Below, piece by piece: positions 42,731 to 53,576 of a DNA stretch of 64,000 nucleotides. This DNA is from SABI01 sp963663665. Lineage in GTDB: Bacteria > Spirochaetota > Spirochaetia > Sphaerochaetales > Sphaerochaetaceae. The DNA is taken from positions 372,001 to 436,000 of the forward strand of contig CAXXKP010000010.1 of the NCBI GenBank assembly GCA_963663665.2, in the 5' to 3' direction. The notes under the pieces are model-generated. The model did not search any database. It was given only the letters and a program-made list of their open reading frames with translations, and was not told the origin of the DNA. Made by a program: the position numbers and the translations under genes. Position 1 is the stretch's first letter; the number at the start of each line of letters is the position of its first letter.

Positions 42731-45700
42731 ATGGTAAGAGGAATGAAGTTCCACAGAACTACGAGAACATATGTTATCTCATTAGTAGCATTGATTATCG
42801 TCGCAGCTATAACAATTTTTTTATCACTCACAATTTCTTTTTTCCCTATTGATGAACCAATAATCTTATCCTCTTTGCTAAATATTGAACAAAGTTTAGA
42901 TATCACCATTAATTATTCAACAATGGAGACCAATATTTTTAAAAAGATATCTATTAAAGGTATTTCTGTTGATGATGCTGGGGGAAATACTATCGCTACT
43001 ATCGAATCAATTACACTTGATACGCCATGGTATTTTTTATTACCTAGATATATTTTTAATCATAAAATCCCAATACGCTTTGAAAATACATCTTTTTTTA
43101 TCAATGATTGGCAAAATAAATATATAGATTCTATTAAATCATCAAATAGGGGATTAGAATCTTTACCATTCTCTGTAATACTTACTATGAAGGAAACAAC
43201 TTTCAAATATTTTTCAAATTCTATGCAGTTAAAGGGAGAAATCCCTTTGTTAGAAATATCTTTAGAAGAAGGAGTCGTTAGTAACATTCAAGCAATAGCT
43301 GAGAGTATCTCTTTTAATTCCGAGACGACAGAAATTCGATCTAAAAATTTTTCTCTACACTATTCAATAGATGAAGACTCTTTAATTACCTCTACTCTTT
43401 CTAGTACTCAGTTATTTGCTAAAGAAAGCACGGTTGGAGGAGAAATATCTGCAACATCCATAGCTCTCACTTACAACGGTGGAGGCTTAGATTCTCAGGG
43501 ATCCTTACAAGCAAACATAGATGGGCTATCAGTAATATATAATTCTTTCACTTCGCCAATCAGGTATAATACAGAACACCTCAAAACAACAATAGCACAT
43601 AATAAGCTCACTATAGATCAGGTGATATGTGATTCTGGGAAATATGATATTCACTTTGTTCCATATTCTGTTTCAGGAAATTCATTAAATGCAAAATATC
43701 AAGTTGAAGATAATATATTTACTCTTATGCTACCAGACAACGTTCATAGTTGTTATAAAGGTAGAGAACTTCTCACGTTAACTGACGGAGTGTTTGATCT
43801 CACACTTACCCCTCAAAAACAGATCGTCTCTTTTATTGCTCAATCTCTTATTGTAAATGATATAGACAGCATTAATAATATTATTGACCTTTCATTGATT
43901 AATCCAATTGAGACATTCAATCCTTATATACGAATTACAAGAGATACGAATAATCGAACATATATATATGAAACAAGTGCATCTGTTAGATCATCTATTT
44001 CATATGTTAGTCCACAAAATATTTCATTTGATTTTTCTAGTGATGGTAATTTTAATACATCTTTTAATTTTTCATATTTACAATCTAATATTACTAATCT
44101 TAAGAGTTCACTTATTACTCCTACTTTTGATGTTACAATAGCATATAATAAAGATCTTACTTTTCCTTTATCGGTACAGATAAAAGGTGACGAAAATCTT
44201 GAAATCGAATTAAAAAGAAATTTAAATACACATGAGAATGAGATAGATTTCAAAAGCATCTATACATCTATTGCTCCATATAAATTTTTTATAGACACAT
44301 ACATTCCTAATATTTCTTCTTTTGTTATTGATAAAACAAGGCTCACAGGGGATATTAGCGTACGCATTAAAGATGATTTATCGAATGGAAGGATGAATGC
44401 TTCCGTAGCTTTTAAAGATATATTAGTTGATGAAAAACCTGTTAATGTAGCAAGTACTATTCTTTCTTCTCTAAATGAAGATGAAATCGAAGTCAATCTA
44501 GCAACTCTGACTACGACGGGAGTGAGACTGAGCTACAGTGGAAGTATTAATCGAAATAGTCGTTTCCCAAGAGGTACCTTAGAAGTTAGTGATGTAAAGA
44601 AAGGAGATAATCTCGTCTCAGCCTCTTTTGTTCAATCAGTCGGTCAGCAAGTAGGGTATACACTCACTTCACAATTATTACCAACATTTCAACTTGAGGG
44701 TATAGCTCAGTATACCCCTTTATTCTCTTCCTTAGAGACGAATGGTACATTGAAATGGTATGACCAAGAATATCAATTGCAATCAATTTTCAATCATAAC
44801 GAGCGAGTAGTTCAAATAGATTTACCTGGACTCTTATTAAATCTTGATTTATTGACGAGTCCAGGCCACATAGGAATAGAACTACTGGCAAATCAATTCA
44901 CTATTCCACTACCAGAGAAAACTTTATTCAAGAGTAACCCTCTTTTAACTGGTAATATTCTTGCTGATTATTCGCTCTCGGATAATCTTTTCATTGTACA
45001 AAGTGATAAGACCGAATTAGAAAATATTTCTCTGCTTGGCATAACAAGGGGTAGATTATCTTTATCTTTAGAAATTGATCCTAAACAAATAATTCTTAAT
45101 AATGTAATTTTCCAAGATTCAGTGGGAACTCTTGAAGGGAAACTTGCAGTAACTCATGAGAATCTCTTGAATGTATTTAATCATGATTTTAGTCATTTTT
45201 CTTTGAGTGCTCTACTTTCAGACAACATAGACCAATCGATTAACGTGACAATTGTGGAAAGCCCTTTAGATAAAAACCTTTCAATTGCTTCATTTTCGAT
45301 TGAAAATATCCCAGCTAAAAGATTTCTTCCCAATTTTAAAGATTACTTCATTTCTATGAGAACAGCTGGTGTCACAAATTTTGCTTCTGTTACTGATTTT
45401 GAAGGATCTATAGATATTTTGAAAGATTCTCAAAATCCACTCATTGGCAATATTGATTTTTCTATAGAAGATAACGGTATTTACTTTACAAATGGAAAAA
45501 TCACTTCTGGGAATTACAAAGCACAAGATATTGAAGTATTATTCCCATACAGTGGAGAACTGCAAGCCAAGGTGAACCTCTCTCATGCAAAAGAATATAT
45601 TTGGAGAGATGCAACGACAACAATGAATCTATTAGCAAAATTATCTATCGATAAAATGGATTCTTTCTTTTCTTTTATTAAAAAGGCTCCGAGTGAGATT

Positions 45701-47434
45701 TCGCATTGGAAAAATCTAGAAGTTCATCATTCAAATACTAATTTTTTTGGAATGGTTGGAATGACTAGTGGATCCCATCTCATTGAAAGGGAAAATGGAA
45801 TTATCAGAGTACAGCCAGGGGTAGGTGGATCCATTACAGCTGCATATAACCTTGATACTCATTTTTTAGATATCCAGGCAAATGAGAACTTTTTATTCCC
45901 AATGAAAGGAAGAGGATTCATCGACACGAAAAATATAAGCATGGACTTATCTTATGTAGCAATTGATTTAACATATTTAAATGCCCTTTTTGCTGAACCC
46001 ATTATTACATTTGAGCAAGCTCTATTTGAAGGAAATGTATTGATCGAAGGTGAGACTCTAAATCCTAAATATTTTGGAACTATGAGTTCTAATGTTATTT
46101 CTCTTTCTCTGTATTGGACGGGAGAGCAGAAACTATCTCTTTTAAATCCAGTAATTACTTTAAGTGAAAATACATTTACCGTTCCATACACAAAGGCTGT
46201 TGTAAGCAAAGATGAAGGCCCTGATAGTGAAGGGCTATTCACTATTGAAGCTTTATTTGAGAAGTGGAATATCAGCACATACAAATTTGATGCACAAATC
46301 TCAAAAGGCAATCTTTCTTTGTATGTTCCTATCCCACCGAAAGATCTCATTATAGAGGCAGATGCAAGTGGTTCTTTTGGATTAATTGGGACTTTAGATG
46401 AAGAGTTTCTTTATGGAGATATTTTTGCACCTAATGCAAAAATTGGTTTTGGCATAAAGAACCTTCCATTATGGTTCACACCAAAGACTCGCACTAGCGT
46501 TGAATTAACTGTTACGAGTGGAAAAAATGTCACCTTTGTGTATCCTAATGAAGAATCTCCATTAGTGAGTGCAACTGTCGCAGATAATCAAAAACTTAAA
46601 CTTAGTATTACAGCACCTTCGATGGCGAATATTTTAGAAGGGAATATAGCCCTTCGCAGTGGGGAAATATACTATGTGCAAGAAAATTTCTATATTACAG
46701 AAGGATCTTTAAATTTCCCAAGAGGTCAAAGTGGAAATCCAGAATCAAGTGAACCACGGCTAAGTCTTAGAGCAAGATTGAGGAAATTTGACACTTCCGG
46801 TAATCGAATAGACATATACCTTATCCTCCAAAATGATTCACTGACTTCAATTAATCCTCGTTTTGATTCGTTCCCATTACGTGACAATAATGAGATTCTT
46901 CAAATACTTGGTCAAAACTTATTAAATACAAATCCTACAGATAATCCAGATGGTGGAGTTCAATCAATCGTTTCTGCTGCAAGTGCTGCTACCGATGTTT
47001 TTTCTCGATTAGGTCTTATACAAGGTGGTGGAATTACATTTGGTTTTTCCTCCTTGATACGACAGTCTTTAGGGCTAGATGTGTTTTCGATTAGAAGTAA
47101 TTTATTGCAAAATATTTTAATTGAAGCAATACCTGGAATGAGTAGTGATGTGAATGCAACGCCAATTTCACGGTATCTTGATAATACAACAATATACCTT
47201 GGTAAATATATTCTCGATGAACTCTATTTACAAGGACTCCTTACCTTTAGAAGAGACTTGACCGGAAATCGAGGTTCATTCCTCTCAGAGGATTTAGCTA
47301 TTGAAACTGAGCTTAGCATTGAATGGTTAACCGATTTGGCAACGTTTAGCTTCTTTACCCAACCCGAAGAGTTGTCGATATTTAATTTATTCGATACTAT
47401 GGGATTTAGTATAACCAAGACTTTTGAATTCTAG
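42731..47434 (+). CDS. tamB: TamB-like translocation/lipid transport protein
   Basis: The 1,567-residue protein has an N-terminal membrane anchor (TYVISLVALIIVAAITIFL). A very long region of repeated short beta strands follows, with no enzyme motifs. Its C-terminal section (about 1,290-1,567) matches the TamB/DUF490 core: ANILEGNIALRSGEIYYVQ, GSLNFPRGQSGNPESSEPRL and DNNEILQILGQNLL. It ends with a phenylalanine. TamB-family proteins bridge the periplasm and are linked to outer-membrane assembly or phospholipid transfer. The next gene is bamA, as in T. pallidum from memory. The start is the ATG at 42731; TATACT ends seven bases before it, so the mRNA may be leaderless. Confidence 0.88.
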   Translation: MVRGMKFHRTTRTYVISLVALIIVAAITIFLSLTISFFPIDEPIILSSLLNIEQSLDITINYSTMETNIFKKISIKGISVDDAGGNTIATIESITLDTPWYFLLPRYIFNHKIPIRFENTSFFINDWQNKYIDSIKSSNRGLESLPFSVILTMKETTFKYFSNSMQLKGEIPLLEISLEEGVVSNIQAIAESISFNSETTEIRSKNFSLHYSIDEDSLITSTLSSTQLFAKESTVGGEISATSIALTYNGGGLDSQGSLQANIDGLSVIYNSFTSPIRYNTEHLKTTIAHNKLTIDQVICDSGKYDIHFVPYSVSGNSLNAKYQVEDNIFTLMLPDNVHSCYKGRELLTLTDGVFDLTLTPQKQIVSFIAQSLIVNDIDSINNIIDLSLINPIETFNPYIRITRDTNNRTYIYETSASVRSSISYVSPQNISFDFSSDGNFNTSFNFSYLQSNITNLKSSLITPTFDVTIAYNKDLTFPLSVQIKGDENLEIELKRNLNTHENEIDFKSIYTSIAPYKFFIDTYIPNISSFVIDKTRLTGDISVRIKDDLSNGRMNASVAFKDILVDEKPVNVASTILSSLNEDEIEVNLATLTTTGVRLSYSGSINRNSRFPRGTLEVSDVKKGDNLVSASFVQSVGQQVGYTLTSQLLPTFQLEGIAQYTPLFSSLETNGTLKWYDQEYQLQSIFNHNERVVQIDLPGLLLNLDLLTSPGHIGIELLANQFTIPLPEKTLFKSNPLLTGNILADYSLSDNLFIVQSDKTELENISLLGITRGRLSLSLEIDPKQIILNNVIFQDSVGTLEGKLAVTHENLLNVFNHDFSHFSLSALLSDNIDQSINVTIVESPLDKNLSIASFSIENIPAKRFLPNFKDYFISMRTAGVTNFASVTDFEGSIDILKDSQNPLIGNIDFSIEDNGIYFTNGKITSGNYKAQDIEVLFPYSGELQAKVNLSHAKEYIWRDATTTMNLLAKLSIDKMDSFFSFIKKAPSEISHWKNLEVHHSNTNFFGMVGMTSGSHLIERENGIIRVQPGVGGSITAAYNLDTHFLDIQANENFLFPMKGRGFIDTKNISMDLSYVAIDLTYLNALFAEPIITFEQALFEGNVLIEGETLNPKYFGTMSSNVISLSLYWTGEQKLSLLNPVITLSENTFTVPYTKAVVSKDEGPDSEGLFTIEALFEKWNISTYKFDAQISKGNLSLYVPIPPKDLIIEADASGSFGLIGTLDEEFLYGDIFAPNAKIGFGIKNLPLWFTPKTRTSVELTVTSGKNVTFVYPNEESPLVSATVADNQKLKLSITAPSMANILEGNIALRSGEIYYVQENFYITEGSLNFPRGQSGNPESSEPRLSLRARLRKFDTSGNRIDIYLILQNDSLTSINPRFDSFPLRDNNEILQILGQNLLNTNPTDNPDGGVQSIVSAASAATDVFSRLGLIQGGGITFGFSSLIRQSLGLDVFSIRSNLLQNILIEAIPGMSSDVNATPISRYLDNTTIYLGKYILDELYLQGLLTFRRDLTGNRGSFLSEDLAIETELSIEWLTDLATFSFFTQPEELSIFNLFDTMGFSITKTFEF

Positions 47435-47445
47435 AAGGAGTTTCC

Positions 47446-50400
47446 ATGCTTAAAAAATTTCCCACAATAATATTACTGTTATTCATTTTATCCCCGATTT
47501 TTAGTGTTACAATCGGAGATGGTTGGTGGATACAAAAACCTATAGATAATGCAATTTTTGTTGGCTTAGAGAATGTTAAAGAATCGGATGTCCTTCCAAC
47601 TGTAGCCCCTCTTATTGGAATAAATTATTCTCAAGAAGATGTAGATAGAGTTGTTGAACAACTTCTTGATTCTGGTAATTTTGTGACTGTAGAGGTATTC
47701 CCTTCACCAACAGATGAAACAAAGAGTTCAAGTATACTATACTTTGAAGTAGTTGAAACTTTACCACTTGGGACGTATCAAATTAAGGGAAACAAATTAA
47801 TTACAAAAGATACTCTCACAAAAAACCTTCCATTAAAAAGCGGAGAACTCTTTAATTTATCAAATATTAAAGAAACTGTAAATTTTATGAAAGATGTATA
47901 TCGAGATAAAGGTTTTGACACTGTCGATATAACATATACATATGAAACAAATAAGGATGGAAATGCGATTGATCTAAGTTTCCAAATTGTAGAATATGAT
48001 TGGTATTATAATAAACCAATAAAAGGATTTGAGTTCACTGGGCTTATCAATAGTGAGAAAAATGAATTAGAAGATATCACCTTCGGCTATATTGGAAAAA
48101 CTTTTACTCAATCTCTTTTCAAAGAAATTGAGACTAAATTAAATAATCTTTTAAAATTCAGTGTCATTGAAACTGAGGCTGTTAGAGGTGGTTTAGCCAA
48201 TAGCGATTTATATATTCATATTTCGCTAACAGAACTACCTGTCATTGAATCTATAAATTTTGTGGGTAATACAGGAATTAAATCGAAGGTGATGATCGAC
48301 AAATTAAGCCTGAAAGTTGGGGAATTCCTTTCATTAAGTAAAGTAAATACTGGTTCTGCTGAATTAAAAGCGTTATATATTGAAAGAGGATATACAGATG
48401 TGGTTGTAGACTCTTCCTATACAATAGATGAAAGCACAAATAAAATCTCCTTAACCTATGATTTCGTAGAGGGAAGACAGTCAAAAGTTGATCAGATCAA
48501 TTTTGTAGGCGTTGAAAAACTAGCGATAAATGAAGTTAAAAAAGTTGTAACAACGAAAGTACAATCTCTTTTTAATTCAGGTAATTATAACGAGCAAACA
48601 ATTCTGGACGATCGAAATGCTATTGAATTAGTATATCGGAATAATGGTTTTATTGATGCAAAAGTTGTTGATGTTCTTTATGAAGAAATCCCTCAAGATA
48701 AACCCGAACTCAAGAAATTATCTATTACTTTTGTTGTAGAAGAAGGTTCTCAATGGTTCTTAGGAAGTATCGGAGTTGAAGGAAATAATATTTATAGTAA
48801 TGAAACATTAATGAGTGTTCTTACTATCACTCCAGGAAGTGTCCTTAATATTTCTAAAATACAAAGTAATATTAGTGCTATAGCTGATATTTATTGGAAT
48901 GATGGTTATGTTGAGAATACTATTGATATCAAAGAAAAAAGAGATACAGATAATAACACTATCAGCTATACTGTTGTAATACAAGAAAGAGGTCAAGCCA
49001 GAGTAGAGAATGTTATAATAAGAGGACTCACAAAAACAAAGGAATATGTGTTATTGAGAGAATTAACCTTAAACCAAGGTGATATTTTTAGTAAACAAAA
49101 ATATATTCAAAGTGCTCAAAATCTGTTTAACACTGGGTTATTAACTGATGTAGTCCCCTCCATTAGCTATGGTACACAAGCAAACTCTGTTGTTGTCACA
49201 TATACAGTAACGGAAGGAAACCAGATGAATATTGGTTTCGGTGCTACTTTTGGTGGTAATGTTGAAGGATTCCCCGTTAGTGGATTTCTTTCTTGGGAGG
49301 ACTCAAACGTTGGAGGGACTGGCAGAGATCTAACAATTTCGACAGAACTTTCACCAGATAGTCAGTCTGCAACAATAAAATTTGCAGATACATGGGTTAA
49401 AGATAAAAGATGGTCTAATTCATTAAACCTTGGATTCAAGAGAAGCAATATCTCTAACGCACTGATATTAGGTGATGGATCTCCAACAACACAAGATAGA
49501 GATAATGAAGCATATCCATTCCCTTATACTTCCTATGCAGCATGGGTAGAGGACGGTAAAGGAAGTCCTGATGCTACTTACCTCATGCCTTATACTTCCT
49601 ATAAAATTTCTCTAGGTTATAACACAGGTTATACTTTCGTTTTTGATGCAGGTAGATTATCCATAGCAGGGGGACCTTCCCTTACATTAAATAGAGCTAT
49701 TTATGATGAGACCCTCTATACTCCATATGATTATTTGATTGGAAGATACCAACAACAGTGGGAATTGTCTAATCGTCTTTCACTTTCTCTAAGCTGGGAT
49801 GGAAGGGATCTCGTAAGAAATACTACAAAAGGATACATAGTTAGCCAAAATTTTGTCTATGCAGGTGGTATTCTAGGTGGATTGAGTAATTATTTACGAA
49901 GTAGCACTAGTGTGTCTGGATTCTTAAAATTATTCGAAATCCCAGGGGAGACAAAATCAACCCCAATCGTTGTGAGTATTAATTCAACAGTTTCATTCCT
50001 TTTTGATCAATACTATCCAGAGGATGGTAATTACAGTAATCCTTGGGTTACAGGTATCAGCGCTAGTATGTATGAATATTTGTATATAGATGGAATGACA
50101 ATCGCACGTGGAATTGAGCCTCAATTCTATAAAGAATTCTTATGGGATTCTTCTTTAGAAACAAGTATTCAAATTGCAGAAAATGTACTTTGGGGTGAAG
50201 CTTTTATTAGTGCAACTGGGGTTAGCGGAGATCTTGCTACTCTTAATAGTTCCCCATTGGATTGGTATTTTTCTATGGGCGCTGGAATAAGACTTAAGAT
50301 TCCAGGATTCCCATTAGGACTCTATATTGTTAAGAACGCAAGGATAGAGGATGGTAATCCATTTTCTTGGGATTATGGTTCAATTTTCCATAACCCTGAT

Positions 50401-50454
50401 AACGAAAATAGTGGATTAAAGCTTGTATTAGCAATTACCTCGACTTTGTATTAA
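47446..50454 (+). CDS. bamA: Outer membrane assembly factor BamA
   Basis: Central insertase of the BAM complex. The 1,002 residues have a signal peptide (TIILLLFILSPIF, cleavage near SVTIG), then a run of POTRA domains (about residues 30-600: PLGTYQIKGNKLITKDTL, PVIESINFVGNTGIKSKVM, SKVDQINFVGVEKLAINEV, SQWFLGSIGVEGNNIYSNE and ARVENVIIRGLTKTKEYV). The Omp85 barrel follows (about 610-1,002), from GNQMNIGFGATFGGNVEGFP. The loop-6 RG motif appears as IARGIEP. It ends ITSTLY, an aromatic terminus. AAGGAG lies before the start, and mutS follows without the skp gene usual in T. pallidum. Confidence 0.94.
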   Translation: MLKKFPTIILLLFILSPIFSVTIGDGWWIQKPIDNAIFVGLENVKESDVLPTVAPLIGINYSQEDVDRVVEQLLDSGNFVTVEVFPSPTDETKSSSILYFEVVETLPLGTYQIKGNKLITKDTLTKNLPLKSGELFNLSNIKETVNFMKDVYRDKGFDTVDITYTYETNKDGNAIDLSFQIVEYDWYYNKPIKGFEFTGLINSEKNELEDITFGYIGKTFTQSLFKEIETKLNNLLKFSVIETEAVRGGLANSDLYIHISLTELPVIESINFVGNTGIKSKVMIDKLSLKVGEFLSLSKVNTGSAELKALYIERGYTDVVVDSSYTIDESTNKISLTYDFVEGRQSKVDQINFVGVEKLAINEVKKVVTTKVQSLFNSGNYNEQTILDDRNAIELVYRNNGFIDAKVVDVLYEEIPQDKPELKKLSITFVVEEGSQWFLGSIGVEGNNIYSNETLMSVLTITPGSVLNISKIQSNISAIADIYWNDGYVENTIDIKEKRDTDNNTISYTVVIQERGQARVENVIIRGLTKTKEYVLLRELTLNQGDIFSKQKYIQSAQNLFNTGLLTDVVPSISYGTQANSVVVTYTVTEGNQMNIGFGATFGGNVEGFPVSGFLSWEDSNVGGTGRDLTISTELSPDSQSATIKFADTWVKDKRWSNSLNLGFKRSNISNALILGDGSPTTQDRDNEAYPFPYTSYAAWVEDGKGSPDATYLMPYTSYKISLGYNTGYTFVFDAGRLSIAGGPSLTLNRAIYDETLYTPYDYLIGRYQQQWELSNRLSLSLSWDGRDLVRNTTKGYIVSQNFVYAGGILGGLSNYLRSSTSVSGFLKLFEIPGETKSTPIVVSINSTVSFLFDQYYPEDGNYSNPWVTGISASMYEYLYIDGMTIARGIEPQFYKEFLWDSSLETSIQIAENVLWGEAFISATGVSGDLATLNSSPLDWYFSMGAGIRLKIPGFPLGLYIVKNARIEDGNPFSWDYGSIFHNPDNENSGLKLVLAITSTLY

Positions 50455-50472
50455 CCTAGTTTTTGGAGATTC

Positions 50473-53052
50473 ATGAGCGAAACCAAATTGACTCCTATGA
50501 TGGAACAATATCTCAATATAAAGAAAGAGTATCCAGATGATGTTTTATTCTTTCGACTAGGAGACTTTTATGAGATGTTTCTTGATGATGCGAAAGAAGT
50601 TTCTCGAATCTTGAACATTACCCTTACGAAACGTAATGGGATTCCAATGTGTGGAATCCCTTATCATGCAGCAAAAACATATGTAAAAAGATTGCTTGAT
50701 GAAGGAAAGAAAATCGCAATCTGCGAACAAACAAAAATGCCTGAAAGTAAGGGTGAGATTGCTACGAGACAAGTAGTATCAGTAATGAGCCCAGGAACAG
50801 TGGTGGAGGATGAATTTTTAGACGATATATCATCTAGTTACATCTTAGGGATTACTCTCTATAAGAATCAGATTTCTTGTGCTTACTGTGAAATGAGTAC
50901 AGGTACACTTAATAGTATTGATATTCCAATTGACAATAAATTCACCTCCGTAAAAGCACTAATTGAACAACTTCACCCAAAAGAAGTAGTTGTAGATGAA
51001 GATATATTCTATGAAAATACAATTTTTGCTGCAGTATTAAACCAATATTCCTTTCTCATAAATAAACTTCCCTCATTCTATTTCTCACATACATTTGGGT
51101 ATGAACGTCTTATGTCAGTATTTGAGACTTCTACTATTGCAGCTTTTGGTTTAAATAACACGTCGCTTCCACTATTAGCGTTAGGTGCTTTATTATATTA
51201 TATTGAGAATTCGAGTAAGACTCATAATAAAATTATTATGAATTATAAGCATATATCTAGCTCTAGTGTAATGAACATTGATGAATCAACAAGAAGAAAT
51301 TTAGAACTTGAATATAATTTACAAGATGGGACAACTAGTAGGACTTTATTTAGTGCAATTAATGAAACGGTGACGAGTAGTGGGTCACGCCTTTTACGGT
51401 CTTGGATTTCATCTCCGTTACATTCTAAAGAAGAAATTTTGTTACGCCAAAATAAGGTGGCGTGGTTTATTGAACACACTGACGAACATCATCGCCTTAT
51501 CTCCTTGTTACGTGATACGAGAGATTTGAGTCGCCTCACATCACGTCTATCGTATACAAGGCACACACCTCAAGACCTAATAAATATATTATCCACTGTA
51601 ACTCAGTTTTTCACCATAATGAGCGAATTTACTTCTTTTTATACATCACTATTGGTAAGTGAAATCAATGAGGAAGATATACACTCACTGCTTTCACTAC
51701 TAGAAGATATAGAGAATGGTATTATGGAAGGAGTAAGTAGTATTTATGTGACCCATAAAGTGATAAAAAACGGTTATGATGAGACTTTAGATCAGTATAG
51801 AAAAATGATGAAAGGCGGAAATGATACATTACTTGAATATGTTGAAGAAATTAAAAAAGAAGTTGATATACCTCAAATAAAACTTTCATATAATAAGATT
51901 GTCGGTCACTATCTTGAAATCTCTAAGGTTCACTCTCATAAAGTTCCATCCTCATTTTATAGAAAACAGACACTCACTACCGCAGAACGTTATACCACTG
52001 ACAAATTACTTGAACTTGAGACTAAAATAAATGAGAGTGAAGTATTAGCCGGAGAAAGAGAAAAAGAACTTTACGATAAAATTGTCTCCCACGCTAAAGA
52101 CAATATTCCAAATCTTCATAAAGTCGCGTTGTTCCTTTCAACAGTAGATACTTTACAAAGTTTTGCGAGAACAGCAAAAAAACATCATTATGTGGCTCCA
52201 ACTATATCTCTTAACACTTCATTACATATTGAAGGGGGGAGACATCCTGTTGTGGAACAATTCTCTTCTTTAGGTTCGTTTGTCGCTAATCCTCTTAAAC
52301 TCGATGAAAATGCCTCTCTTTTTTGCTTAATTACAGGACCAAATATGGCAGGTAAGTCAACATTTTTGCGTCAAAATGCCTTAATTGTACTATTAGCACA
52401 TATAGGCTCCTATGTTCCCGCTGATAGGGCAGAAATTGGACTTACAGATTCATTATTTTGTAGGGTAGGTTCTAGTGACAACCTTGCTCGAGGAGAATCG
52501 ACATTTCTCATAGAGATGCAAGAAGCTGCATATATCCTTCGAAATGCAACAACAGAATCTTTTGTGATTATGGATGAGATAGGTCGTGGGACGAGTACCC
52601 AAGATGGAATGAGTATCGCTTATTCAGTAATGAGAGAACTAGTAGAAATGAAAGTGAAGACTTTATTTGCAACTCATTATCATGAATTAACGATGATGGA
52701 TACGAGCGGAATGCAGCTTATTACACTCGCAGTAAGTGAACAAAAGAAAGATATTATCTTCCTTAGAAAAGTAATAGAAGGTGTTGCAACATCAAGTTAC
52801 GGACTCCATGTTGCGAAAATGGCTGGTATTCCAAACAATGTGTTAAAAAATGCTTCTAAATTCCAACAAAGGCATTATGCTTCTTACTCAATAGGTGGTG
52901 AGAAAGAACAACTTGATTTATTTACAATAGAAAATGAAGAAATTGATACACACCTTTGTGAATTAATAAAAGAATTCCCATTATTAAGTTCTACTCCTAT
53001 CGAAGCAATGAACTTCCTAGAAGAACTAAAAAAAATGGTAGAGGAAGCATAA
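50473..53052 (+). CDS. mutS: DNA mismatch repair protein MutS
   Basis: Mismatch-binding ATPase. The 859 residues contain the mismatch-reading FRLGDFYEMF (GxFYE-type, with Phe and Glu intact), GIPYHAAKTYVKRLL, the connector and clamp domains (about 270-570) and the P-loop GPNMAGKST (622-630). Walker B FVIMDEIGRGTSTQDG, the LARGESTFLIEMQEAA signature and THYHELTMM follow, with a C-terminal KMAGIPNNVLKNA segment. GGAG precedes the start. It follows bamA by 18 bases. Confidence 0.98.
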   Translation: MSETKLTPMMEQYLNIKKEYPDDVLFFRLGDFYEMFLDDAKEVSRILNITLTKRNGIPMCGIPYHAAKTYVKRLLDEGKKIAICEQTKMPESKGEIATRQVVSVMSPGTVVEDEFLDDISSSYILGITLYKNQISCAYCEMSTGTLNSIDIPIDNKFTSVKALIEQLHPKEVVVDEDIFYENTIFAAVLNQYSFLINKLPSFYFSHTFGYERLMSVFETSTIAAFGLNNTSLPLLALGALLYYIENSSKTHNKIIMNYKHISSSSVMNIDESTRRNLELEYNLQDGTTSRTLFSAINETVTSSGSRLLRSWISSPLHSKEEILLRQNKVAWFIEHTDEHHRLISLLRDTRDLSRLTSRLSYTRHTPQDLINILSTVTQFFTIMSEFTSFYTSLLVSEINEEDIHSLLSLLEDIENGIMEGVSSIYVTHKVIKNGYDETLDQYRKMMKGGNDTLLEYVEEIKKEVDIPQIKLSYNKIVGHYLEISKVHSHKVPSSFYRKQTLTTAERYTTDKLLELETKINESEVLAGEREKELYDKIVSHAKDNIPNLHKVALFLSTVDTLQSFARTAKKHHYVAPTISLNTSLHIEGGRHPVVEQFSSLGSFVANPLKLDENASLFCLITGPNMAGKSTFLRQNALIVLLAHIGSYVPADRAEIGLTDSLFCRVGSSDNLARGESTFLIEMQEAAYILRNATTESFVIMDEIGRGTSTQDGMSIAYSVMRELVEMKVKTLFATHYHELTMMDTSGMQLITLAVSEQKKDIIFLRKVIEGVATSSYGLHVAKMAGIPNNVLKNASKFQQRHYASYSIGGEKEQLDLFTIENEEIDTHLCELIKEFPLLSSTPIEAMNFLEELKKMVEEA

Positions 53053-53077
53053 AGATTCTGTTTTACGTATATATTAC

Positions 53078-53575
53078 ATGGAATTATTTCACAACAGATG
53101 CCCTCTCTGCAATAAAATTCATAAGGGACTTTGTATAAATTGTTTGACGAAAGTGCAAAGTGAGTTAAAGAGTTCTTATATGGACCATATATGCCCACAT
53201 TGTTTTACACATGTACTTCACACAGATAGTATATGTACATGCGATCTAAAGTCACCTCACTATACACTATTTGATAACACAGAGGTCGTTGTAGAGCTTA
53301 TTGCCTCTTTTGATAGATATCAGTGTGCTACATATGTGTCTCAAATGTGTGAAATATTACATAATGCAATAAGAGAGATTAATTTGCCAGGTCAAGTCAT
53401 ACTTTTTAGTGATATACATAGTGAAACATATTCAAAATTTCTTAAAAAGATCATAATCATGTTTAACAGAAATATAAATTTTAGAGATAGAAAACAAACT
53501 TTTCCAATTTATCTATCAATAAACAAAGCGAATCAAAACTTTATTTCACTATCTTTTATTGATACGTCTTTGTGA
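53078..53575 (+). CDS. ComF-like protein with zinc ribbon and degenerate phosphoribosyltransferase half
   Basis: The 165 residues begin with a double zinc ribbon: CPLCNKIHKGLCINC and CPHCFTHVLHTDSICTC, as in ComF-type competence proteins. The second half has a reduced alpha/beta pattern (GQVILFSDIHSETYSKFL) but not the PRPP motif VDDVxTTG found in normal ComF. It is shorter than the family (usually about 220-240). It may be a decaying or re-purposed gene; no comE or type IV pilus genes are in view. It begins 25 bases after mutS with no strong Shine-Dalgarno. Confidence is high for the zinc ribbon, low for the rest. Confidence 0.65.
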   Translation: MELFHNRCPLCNKIHKGLCINCLTKVQSELKSSYMDHICPHCFTHVLHTDSICTCDLKSPHYTLFDNTEVVVELIASFDRYQCATYVSQMCEILHNAIREINLPGQVILFSDIHSETYSKFLKKIIIMFNRNINFRDRKQTFPIYLSINKANQNFISLSFIDTSL

Positions 53576-53576
53576 A

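Noticed and set aside
42640..42909. 89-codon minus-strand frame between tmk and tamB
   Set aside because: It overlaps the tamB start and the tmk promoter region and looks like the reverse of the tamB membrane segment.
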